Shown here: positions 1 to 5,539 of the stretch, in pieces
How positions within the stretch are numbered: position 1 is the stretch's first letter
Layout of the letters: the number at the start of each line of letters is the position of its first letter
NCBI GenBank assembly: GCA_938016625.1
Contig: CALILB010000212.1
Coordinates: 1 to 5,539 of the forward strand
DNA: 5,539 nucleotides
Source: an uncultured bacterium
GTDB lineage: Bacteria; Acidobacteriota; Thermoanaerobaculia; Multivoradales; JAHEKO01
Reading direction: 5' to 3'
The notes under the pieces: model-generated
What the model saw: only the letters and a program-made list of their open reading frames with translations
What the model was told of the DNA's origin: nothing
Databases searched by the model: none
Translations under genes and position numbers: made by a program

Positions 1-534
1 AAAGAACCGGCAGAGAAGAGGGCCGCCGCCAAAGACGGCGAGAAGGTCTCCCGTCGGGGGTTTTTCTCCTGGGCGGCGGTGGGTTGGGTCGGCTTTACCG
101 CCGCTATCGGCGGCTGTGTCAGCACCTTCAATCGGTTCATGTTTCCCAACGTCCTCTACGAGCCCCCAACGAGCGTCAAAGTTGGCCGGCCGGAGGACTT
201 CGGCGAGGGGATCGTGGATGAGCGGTTCAAGGAGTCCAACGGCGTCTGGATCGTCAACAGCGGGGGCTCGCTCTATGCCCTGATCGCCATTTGCACCCAT
301 CTCGGCTGCCCACCAAATTGGCTCGAGGCCCAGAACAAGTTCAAGTGCCCGTGTCACGGCAGCGGTTACTACAAGGACGGCATCAACTTCGAGGGGCCGA
401 CACCAAGACCGCTGGAGCGAGCGAAGATCTTCTTGGATCCGGACGACGGGCAGATCGTGGTCGACAAGGCGCAGATATTTCAGTGGGAGATGGGACAGTG
501 GGAAGATCCCGAATCTTTTATCCAGGTGGTTTGA
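1..534 (+). CDS. Rieske [2Fe-2S] iron-sulfur subunit of a cytochrome bc1/b6f-type complex (5' partial)
   Basis: This is the high-potential iron-sulfur subunit that takes one electron from quinol at the Qo site and passes it to a c-type heme. The reading frame is open from base 1, so the true start lies upstream; the GTG at 79 falls inside the membrane segment and is not the start. In window residue numbering, a twin-arginine motif (SRRGFF, 17-22) precedes a hydrophobic segment (about 23-38), the usual uncleaved Tat anchor of Rieske subunits. The cluster motifs are CTHLGC (98-103) and CPCHGS (116-121). By family knowledge C98, H100, C116 and H119 bind the 2Fe-2S cluster, and C103 and C118 form the stabilizing disulfide. 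The proline loop GPTPRPL follows at 132-138. The visible 177 residues are close to full family length, so only a short N-terminus should be missing. The cytochrome b gene begins 28 bp downstream. Equivalent genes are called petC or qcrA. Confidence 0.96.
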   Translation, partial: KEPAEKRAAAKDGEKVSRRGFFSWAAVGWVGFTAAIGGCVSTFNRFMFPNVLYEPPTSVKVGRPEDFGEGIVDERFKESNGVWIVNSGGSLYALIAICTHLGCPPNWLEAQNKFKCPCHGSGYYKDGINFEGPTPRPLERAKIFLDPDDGQIVVDKAQIFQWEMGQWEDPESFIQVV

Positions 535-562
535 AACCGCTAGCGTCGGGATGAGCTGACTC

Positions 563-1348
563 ATGAGTTTTCTCAAAGATATCCAGAGCAGCATCGTCAA
601 ATCGCAGGTCTGGAAGTCGATCTTCCGGGTCGGCATCCCCACCGACAACCGCAAACGGGCTCTGGCGATGCTCGGCAACGTGGTCCTGCATCTCCACCCC
701 ATCAAGGTGAAGAAGTCGGGGCTGCGGATGAGCTACACCTGGTGCATGGGTGGCACGGCCTTTTTTCTCTTTCTGGTCGAGACCATCACCGGACTGCTGC
801 TGATGTTCTACTACCGACCGACCGTCGAGTACGCCTATTTCGACATGATCGACCTGCGGGAGGTCGCGGCTTTCGGCATCATGCGCGAGCTTCACCGCTG
901 GGGCGCCCACGCGATGGTCATCGCCGTCTGGCTCCACATGTTCCGCGTCTTTATGACCGGCTCCTACAAGCCGCCGCGAGAATTCAACTGGAACGTCGGC
1001 GTCATCCTGCTCGTGCTCACCCTGCTGCTTTCTTTTACCGGCTATCTTCTGCCCTGGGACCAACTCGCCATCTGGGCCATTACCGTCGGCTCCAACATGG
1101 CGCGCGCAACTCCCATGCTCGGTTCTGAGGGCCCGGGCGCGGCGCTACTGACGCTTGGTGGAACCAAGCTGATTCATGTGGGGAGCGACGCCCGATTCGG
1201 CTTGATTGCCGGCAGGACAATCGGCGGTGGCACCCTGATTCGCTTCTATGTCCTCCACTGCGTGGCCATCCCCTTTGTGGCCGCTTTCCTGATCGCCGTC
1301 CACTTCTGGCGGGTGCGCAAAGACGGCGGAATATCCGGACCGGTGTAG
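563..1348 (+). CDS. petB: Cytochrome b N-terminal subunit, cytochrome b6-like (diheme, probable heme ci)
   Basis: This 261-residue membrane subunit carries hemes bL and bH and forms most of the quinone sites. Four core helices are visible (about 61-82, 110-132, 145-165, 228-250). Heme ligands are H111 and H125 in helix B (13 residues between) and H232 and H247 in helix D (14 between). The 14-residue helix-D spacing is the b6-type value, whereas bc1 cytochrome b has 13. C61 in YTWCMGG aligns with Cys35 of chloroplast cytochrome b6, which covalently holds heme ci; the distance from it to FYYRPTV is identical to that in b6. PWDQ (164-167) and the C-terminal GISGP also match b6. The protein ends after helix D, so the split is natural and not a frameshift. 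About 20 extra residues lie between PWDQ and helix D (near 188-224). No good Shine-Dalgarno precedes the ATG. An ATG at 551 opens only a two-codon frame and is not a start. The symbol follows b6 similarity. Confidence 0.95.
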   Translation: MSFLKDIQSSIVKSQVWKSIFRVGIPTDNRKRALAMLGNVVLHLHPIKVKKSGLRMSYTWCMGGTAFFLFLVETITGLLLMFYYRPTVEYAYFDMIDLREVAAFGIMRELHRWGAHAMVIAVWLHMFRVFMTGSYKPPREFNWNVGVILLVLTLLLSFTGYLLPWDQLAIWAITVGSNMARATPMLGSEGPGAALLTLGGTKLIHVGSDARFGLIAGRTIGGGTLIRFYVLHCVAIPFVAAFLIAVHFWRVRKDGGISGPV

Positions 1349-1359
1349 CCTCCTTGCCG

Positions 1360-2439
1360 ATGGAAGCCATCAGAGACCTCATCAATTTCTTCTCCTACCC
1401 GCAGTGGTCATTCACCCTGTCGCTGGTGGTATTCGGGGTGATGTTGTGGTCGCGAAAACTGTGGACCAAGAAGGGCGGGCTCCTGATGCTGGTAGCCGTC
1501 ACCGCCTTCTTCTGCCTCAGCCTTCTCGATCCCAACTTTCGCCAGGTCGTCGCCAAGCCCGACAATGTGCCCATCGTCATGATGGTCTTTATCGTCGGCT
1601 ACTTCCTCTGGCTCTCGCTCTACAAGGCCTTTCGTAACGACGAGCTGACCGAGGCAGGGGAGCCGACATTCGAGAAGTCCGAGGTCGAGGACAAGATCTT
1701 CACCTGGCCCGATCTGGTCTTCTCGGAGTTCATCTGTATGGTGATCCTGACGGTGGTCCTGGTGATCTGGTCGATCGCTCTCCAGGCGCCGCTCGAGGAG
1801 CCGGCCAACCCGTCGGTGGCCCCCAATCCCTCCAAGGCACCATGGTACTTCCTGGGTCTCCAGGAGATGTTGGTCTATTTCGATCCCTGGATGGCCGGTG
1901 TCGTGCTGCCGGGTCTCATCATCGTCGGTCTCATGGCCATCCCCTACATCGACACCAATCCCAAGGGGAACGGTTATTTCACCTTTCGTGAGCGCAAGAG
2001 CGAGATCGTTCTCTTTCTCTTCGGCTTTCTGGTCTTGTGGTGCCAGTTGATCGTCATCGGCACTTTCTTGCGGGGCCCCAACTGGAACTTCTTCGGGCCC
2101 TACGAGTTCTGGGACATCACCAAGATCGAACCCCTGGTCAACGTGGACCTATCCGAGATCATCTGGATCAAGCTTCTGCACGTGGGGTTGCCCTCGCACT
2201 GGTTCGTGCGTGAGATATTCGGCATCTTGCTCATGGCGGCCTACCTCTTTGTTCTGCCCGTGGCTCTCAGCAAGATCAAGTTCTTCAAGAAGTACTACGA
2301 ACAGATGGGCCCCGCCCGCTTCTACATCGGTATCAGCCTGTTTCTGGTGATGATGCTGTTGCCGATCAAGATGTATTTTCGCTGGCTCTTCAATCTGAAG
2401 TACTTCATTCACATCCAGGAGTTCTTCTTCAACGTCTGA
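1360..2439 (+). CDS. Cytochrome b C-terminal subunit (subunit IV-like), enlarged, about 8 membrane helices
   Basis: This is the second half of the split cytochrome b, completing the Qo site. I chose the ATG at 1360 (359 residues); a TTG at 1354 would add two residues and cannot be excluded. Residues 1-112 form an N-terminal extension with about three membrane helices (15-32, 38-56, 70-89) that is absent from classical subunit IV (about 160 residues, three helices). The subunit IV-like core starts near TWPDLVF (115-121), with helices near 118-142, 178-198 and 214-236. The Qo-site motif appears as KAPWYF (159-164): the position of the PEWY glutamate is proline and that of the first proline is alanine. 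A soluble loop rich in aromatic residues (GPNWNFF, 239-245) is followed by two more helices near 284-303 and 321-340. It starts 11 bp after the cytochrome b stop without a clear ribosome binding site, suggesting translational coupling. It is petD-like only in its middle third, so no symbol is given. Confidence 0.9.
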   Translation: MEAIRDLINFFSYPQWSFTLSLVVFGVMLWSRKLWTKKGGLLMLVAVTAFFCLSLLDPNFRQVVAKPDNVPIVMMVFIVGYFLWLSLYKAFRNDELTEAGEPTFEKSEVEDKIFTWPDLVFSEFICMVILTVVLVIWSIALQAPLEEPANPSVAPNPSKAPWYFLGLQEMLVYFDPWMAGVVLPGLIIVGLMAIPYIDTNPKGNGYFTFRERKSEIVLFLFGFLVLWCQLIVIGTFLRGPNWNFFGPYEFWDITKIEPLVNVDLSEIIWIKLLHVGLPSHWFVREIFGILLMAAYLFVLPVALSKIKFFKKYYEQMGPARFYIGISLFLVMMLLPIKMYFRWLFNLKYFIHIQEFFFNV

Positions 2440-2447
2440 GCTCGCAA

Positions 2448-5381
2448 ATGGCGCAGCCTCCTGAAAAGAAGCCGGACCGCCACTACGACTTCGGGCGCAT
2501 GAACAAGTGGTTCGCCTGGAGCTCCCTGGCGCTGCTGGTGGTCACTCTGTGGATGGTCTGGGACGACTATTCGAAGCCCTGGAAGCGGTTCCAGTCGGAG
2601 TTCCGCGATCTCGAGCGCCAGCAGCTGGCGCAGCGGGCCGAGGAGGAGCAGCAGCGGCTCGACAACGAGGAGATCTCGCGCGTCCGCGACCGTATTGCCG
2701 AGGAAGAACGACTGCTCGAGGAGCAGCGGGGCCAGATGCGCGAACAGGAGGCCGCCCTCTCCGCCCTCGACAAACAGGTCTATGCCGCCGACGCCACGAT
2801 GAGGACCACGAAGGCCTATCTGGATGAGGCGCGATTTCTCTACGAACAGGCCCTCCAGGGCGACAGTGAGAGAAGACGGGAGAAGACCGCCGGCGAGGTC
2901 GAGGGGCTCGAGCAGGAGTGGCGCGAGAACCGCAAGAGCGTCGAGGGGCTTACCGAGCTCCGGGACGACGCAGCCGATCAGCTCGACCGGATGCGGGCCG
3001 ATCTGGTCGGAGCCGAGAAGCAGTTGGCAACGCTCAGCGGTGACCTGGATTCACTGCAACAACGGGTGGCCAATCTCGACAAGGGTCTGGACTATCTGCT
3101 GCTCAACTTTCCGTTGATGGACTTTATCGAGCCCGATCTCAAGATCGAGCAGGTGATGATCCCCGGGCTCTTCCACGATCTCAACTTCACCACCGTCGAT
3201 CGGGTCGATCGGTGCGTCACCTGCCACGTCGCTTCAATCAGGAACGGCTTCGACGGCGAGGAATGGCAGCAGCCGTATCGGTCGCATCCGAGAATGGATC
3301 TGTTTGTCGGTGCGAGCTCTCCCCACCCCTACACCCGGTTCGGCTGCTCCGGGTGTCACGGTGGTCTCGACCGGGCCGTCGATTTCGCCCGTGTCGGTCA
3401 CAGCCCGCTGGGGGAGGCCGAGAAGGAGGAATGGATCGAGAAGTGGGGTTGGGAAGCCCAGGCCTATCTCGAGACCCCCATCTATCCCGCCGAGCACTCG
3501 GAGGCCGGGTGCTTCTCGTGCCACGCGGCGGAGGTGTGGACCCCCGAGTCGGAGGTCCAGGACATCGGGCGCGAGCTCGTCAGCCGGATGGGCTGTTTTG
3601 CCTGTCACATGATCGACTACGCGGCTTTTTCCGACATGCCCCGGCCGGGCCCCAATCTGGCCAAGGTAGCCGCCAAAGTCGATCCGGCCTGGGCCTACAA
3701 GTGGATCTCGGCACCGCGCGAGTTCCGACCGACGACCTGGATGCCGCACTTCTTCTTCGAGAAGAACATTTCCGGTGCGCAAAATCTCGAGCGACAGACG
3801 GCCGAGATCGTCGGCACGGTGGCCTACCTGTGGGACAAATCTCTCGACCCCGAGTTTCCCCCGGCGCCGGCCGGTGATATCGAACGGGGCCGCGATCTCT
3901 TCGACACCGTGGGCTGCACCGGTTGCCACCTGCTGGATGCCGGGGCCAAGCGGGATGATTACTTCCCCGAGATCAACCGGCTACACGGCCCGAATCTGAT
4001 CCGCACCGGCAGCAAGGTCACGAGCGGCTGGCTATTTGCCTGGATCAAGGATCCCCGAAAATATGCCGCCGATACGCGGATGCCCAGCCTGCGACTCACC
4101 GACCGAGAGGCCGCCGACATCACCGCCTATCTGATGTCGAGCCGCGATCCCGAATACGAGAATCTCACCATGCCGGAGGTCGACACCGGGGTGAGGGACG
4201 AGTTGGTGTTGAGCTACCTCCAGAACACCCTCACCATCGAGCAGAGCCATCACCGTCTCGAGTCGATGAGCCCGGATGAAAAAGATGTCTATCTGGGTGA
4301 GCAGACGATTCGAAAATACGGCTGCTGGGGCTGTCACGATCTCAAAGGTTTCGAAAACGCCAAACCCATCGGTGTCGAGCTGACGGAAGAGGGCTCGAAG
4401 CCTCTGCACCAGTTCGACTTCGGACATATCCACGACGTACCCCACACGCGGCACGACTGGATCCGTACAAAGCTCCTGGATCCGAGGATTTACGACGAGG
4501 GCAAAGACGTCGTCAAGAGCTATGGCGAGCTTCTCAAGATGCCCAACTTCGGTATGTCCGAGCGCGAGGTGGACGCGGTGACAACGACGGTTCTGGGTTT
4601 TACAAAGGAGTCGGTACTGGCCAAACGCCGCGCCGGACAGTCGGCCCGATCAGCGATCCTTGCTCGCGGGCGAAAGCTCATGACCCTCTACAACTGTCGC
4701 GGCTGTCACCTGGTAGAAGGCAAGGGACAGGCCATCCGGACATCCATCGAGGATGTCGGAATGCTGCCCCCCAATCTGGCGGCCGAGGGAGCACGCGTCC
4801 AGGCCGACTGGCTGTTCGACTATCTCCACGATCCCGGGCAGGCAAGGCTGCGCCCCTGGTTGACGGCCCGCATGCCCACCTTTGGCTTTGGCGATGAAGA
4901 GGTCAACACAGTGGTTGCCTACTTTGCCGCCCGCGAGGAGCGCGAGCCCTTTCTCTCAGCCCCCGAGCGGCCGAGTGAGCGCGAGCTGGTGGTGGGAGAT
5001 GTGGCCTTCAACATGTTCCAGTGCGCCAAGTGTCATCCGGCGGGTCCGGGAGCGGAGACGGCGGTGGTGGGCTCCGGCGAGCTTGCCCCTTCACTGCTGC
5101 TGGCGCGTGAGCGCTTGCGGCACGACTGGGTGCCCCACTGGATCGTCGATCCCCAGAGCTGGATCGCGGGCACCAAGATGCCTGCGAACTTCAACCAACT
5201 GGAGACGGGCGAGTACGTCTCGCCGTTGGGATCGGCAATCGACGCTCCCATGTTCGCCGATCAAAAGCGAAGAATGATGGACTATTTCGGCTCGGAAGAA
5301 GAGCTCAAGACTCATCTTGCGGATGCCGAATATGTCTCCTCCGTCCTTCGTGATCACATATGGTGGAATCTCGGCGACTAG
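2448..5381 (+). CDS. Membrane-anchored octaheme cytochrome c with long coiled-coil stalk
   Basis: This 977-residue protein probably receives electrons from the Rieske subunit, replacing the missing cytochrome c1/f. An N-terminal membrane helix (about 21-38) with basic residues before it acts as signal anchor. Residues about 50-215 are rich in Glu, Arg, Gln and Leu with heptad-like spacing and look coiled-coil, with a possible break near 137-147. Eight CxxCH heme motifs follow at 256, 300, 355, 383, 490, 626, 750 and 859. The first three form a domain with conserved-looking histidines (H280, H293, H318, H350) that could be distal ligands. Each of the last five is followed 49-72 residues later by a Met-Pro (M432, M545, M698, M809, M911), usually after a W-[IL]-x-x-P-like string, the class I cytochrome c His/Met pattern. 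The gene starts 8 bp after the preceding stop with only a weak ribosome binding site; ATG 2499 is a less likely alternative because it trims the anchor's flank. I recognise the domain types but know no established name for the protein. Confidence 0.9.
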   Translation: MAQPPEKKPDRHYDFGRMNKWFAWSSLALLVVTLWMVWDDYSKPWKRFQSEFRDLERQQLAQRAEEEQQRLDNEEISRVRDRIAEEERLLEEQRGQMREQEAALSALDKQVYAADATMRTTKAYLDEARFLYEQALQGDSERRREKTAGEVEGLEQEWRENRKSVEGLTELRDDAADQLDRMRADLVGAEKQLATLSGDLDSLQQRVANLDKGLDYLLLNFPLMDFIEPDLKIEQVMIPGLFHDLNFTTVDRVDRCVTCHVASIRNGFDGEEWQQPYRSHPRMDLFVGASSPHPYTRFGCSGCHGGLDRAVDFARVGHSPLGEAEKEEWIEKWGWEAQAYLETPIYPAEHSEAGCFSCHAAEVWTPESEVQDIGRELVSRMGCFACHMIDYAAFSDMPRPGPNLAKVAAKVDPAWAYKWISAPREFRPTTWMPHFFFEKNISGAQNLERQTAEIVGTVAYLWDKSLDPEFPPAPAGDIERGRDLFDTVGCTGCHLLDAGAKRDDYFPEINRLHGPNLIRTGSKVTSGWLFAWIKDPRKYAADTRMPSLRLTDREAADITAYLMSSRDPEYENLTMPEVDTGVRDELVLSYLQNTLTIEQSHHRLESMSPDEKDVYLGEQTIRKYGCWGCHDLKGFENAKPIGVELTEEGSKPLHQFDFGHIHDVPHTRHDWIRTKLLDPRIYDEGKDVVKSYGELLKMPNFGMSEREVDAVTTTVLGFTKESVLAKRRAGQSARSAILARGRKLMTLYNCRGCHLVEGKGQAIRTSIEDVGMLPPNLAAEGARVQADWLFDYLHDPGQARLRPWLTARMPTFGFGDEEVNTVVAYFAAREEREPFLSAPERPSERELVVGDVAFNMFQCAKCHPAGPGAETAVVGSGELAPSLLLARERLRHDWVPHWIVDPQSWIAGTKMPANFNQLETGEYVSPLGSAIDAPMFADQKRRMMDYFGSEEELKTHLADAEYVSSVLRDHIWWNLGD
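3213..3524 (+). other. Three-heme domain (hemes 1-3) of the octaheme cytochrome
   Basis: The motifs CVTCH (residues 256-260), CSGCH (300-304) and CFSCH (355-359) sit in a stretch that lacks the Met-Pro signature of the later modules. Nearby histidines in RSHPRMD (H280), SSPHPY (H293), RVGHSP (H318) and PAEHSE (H350) are plausible sixth ligands, which would make bis-His, lower-potential hemes. Heme motifs 3 and 4 are only 28 residues apart, consistent with close packing of the two hemes. Axial ligation is inferred from sequence spacing only. Confidence 0.7.
3594..5180 (+). repeat. Five tandem class I cytochrome c modules (protein-level repeat)
   Basis: Residues 383-911 of the octaheme protein contain five copies of one layout: CxxCH, often a P-N-L string (GPNLAK, GPNLIR, PPNLAA), a W-[IL]-x-x-P type helix end (KWISAP, AWIKDP, KLLDPR, DYLHDP, HWIVDP), then Met-Pro (WMPHF, RMPSL, KMPNF, RMPTF, KMPAN). 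The Cys-to-Met distances are 49, 55, 72, 59 and 52. The copies are diverged at the DNA level, so this is ancient domain duplication and not a recent nucleotide repeat. The third module is longest and holds a histidine-rich insertion. Confidence 0.75.
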
Positions 5382-5404
5382 CCGGGCTGGATCGAATAAT
5401 CCTC

Positions 5405-5411
5405 AAGGAGG
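5405..5411 (+). promoter_or_regulatory. Strong Shine-Dalgarno for the lipoprotein gene
   Basis: AAGGAGG ends nine bases before the ATG at 5421, a near-perfect match to the anti-Shine-Dalgarno at good spacing. It fixes the start of the last gene and contrasts with the weak or absent sites before the three downstream complex genes. It suggests independent and possibly stronger translation of the lipoprotein. Confidence 0.8.
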
Positions 5412-5420
5412 CTGTAACCA

Positions 5421-5539
5421 ATGAAATCGACGAAAAATCTCTGGATTCTGCTGACCGTCGCGCTGATCGTGACGCTTGTTGGAGCTTGTGGCGGCGGTGA
5501 GGAGCCGGCAGCGACGAGCCAGGAGGCGTCTTCGGCGCC
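5421..5539 (+). CDS. Small lipoprotein, N-terminal fragment (3' partial)
   Basis: The window shows 39 codons of a gene that continues beyond the right edge. The N-terminus MKSTKN is followed by a hydrophobic stretch (residues 7-22) and a lipobox VGAC with Cys23, the pattern of a signal peptidase II lipoprotein. After the cysteine comes a Gly-Gly-Gly, Glu and Ala/Ser-rich linker typical of lipoprotein tethers. The start is well supported by AAGGAGG nine bases upstream. The functional domain is not in the window. Position after an octaheme cytochrome in a compact operon makes an electron-transfer or complex-associated role possible, for example a lipid-anchored cytochrome c, but nothing in the visible part shows that. 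Confidence 0.8.
   Translation, partial: MKSTKNLWILLTVALIVTLVGACGGGEEPAATSQEASSA

Noticed and set aside
79..81. GTG as start of the Rieske gene
   Set aside because: The frame is open upstream to base 1 and includes the twin-arginine motif directly before this codon, so the GTG is an internal valine of the anchor helix.
518..1063. 181-residue open frame on the minus strand opposite cytochrome b
   Set aside because: It is antisense to a gene with clear heme ligands and b6 motifs, and its product is a low-complexity His/Asp/Gly-rich sequence with no recognisable fold; typical shadow in GC-rich DNA.
1346..1362. Stop between the two cytochrome b halves as a frameshift or broken gene
   Set aside because: The N-terminal part ends right after helix D with a b6-like C-terminus and the C-terminal part has its own start and extension. 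A split is the normal arrangement in b6f-like complexes.
3195..3212. Repeated GTCGATCGG units (GTCGATCGGGTCGATCGG) before the first heme motif
   Set aside because: They encode V-D-R-V-D-R in frame and look like a chance short repeat within coding sequence; no further copies form an array.
3234..3929. 231-residue open frame on the minus strand and the overlapping 3212-3877 plus-strand frame
   Set aside because: Both overlap hemes 1-5 of the octaheme cytochrome, whose frame has eight CxxCH motifs and continuous codon usage. The alternatives show no motifs.
5382..5420. Possible terminator between the octaheme and lipoprotein genes
   Set aside because: The 39 bases have no GC-rich hairpin followed by a T-run, so transcription probably continues into the lipoprotein gene.

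Overview
The window is a single plus-strand gene cluster for a Rieske/cytochrome b quinol-oxidizing complex (bc1/b6f family) from a bacterium of roughly 60% GC. The order is Rieske iron-sulfur protein (5' end cut off by the window), cytochrome b N-terminal subunit, an enlarged cytochrome b C-terminal subunit, a 977-residue membrane-anchored octaheme cytochrome c, and the first 39 codons of a small lipoprotein. The gaps between the first four genes are 28, 11 and 8 bp. The fifth gene follows after 39 bp with a strong ribosome binding site. No terminator-like hairpin is visible between genes, so the cluster reads as one operon whose promoter lies outside the window.

The split cytochrome b and several b6 signatures place the complex in the broad b6f-like branch rather than the proteobacterial/mitochondrial bc1 branch. 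These signatures are 14 residues between the two helix-D heme histidines, a cysteine aligned with the heme ci (cn) cysteine of cytochrome b6, and b6-like FYYRPTV, PWDQ and GISGP strings. The overall style (long octaheme partner, APWY in place of PEWY, Rieske with an FPNVLYEPP segment) resembles what I recall from Acidobacteriota, Planctomycetes and deltaproteobacterial lineages. Acidobacteriota is my best guess, but the window has no phylogenetic marker that settles it.

Working model: quinol is oxidized at the Qo site formed by cytochrome b and the C-terminal subunit. One electron goes through the b hemes (and probably heme ci) and the other through the Rieske cluster. No cytochrome c1 or cytochrome f gene is present, so the octaheme protein is the obvious candidate for accepting the Rieske electron. 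That protein has an N-terminal membrane anchor, about 165 residues of predicted coiled coil, a three-heme domain, and five tandem monoheme modules with His/Met ligation. The coiled coil and the number of hemes suggest a long wire or stalk carrying electrons well away from the membrane. This is the most unusual element of the window.

Every stretch over 300 bases is coding. I see no RNA genes, mobile elements, CRISPR arrays or attachment sites.
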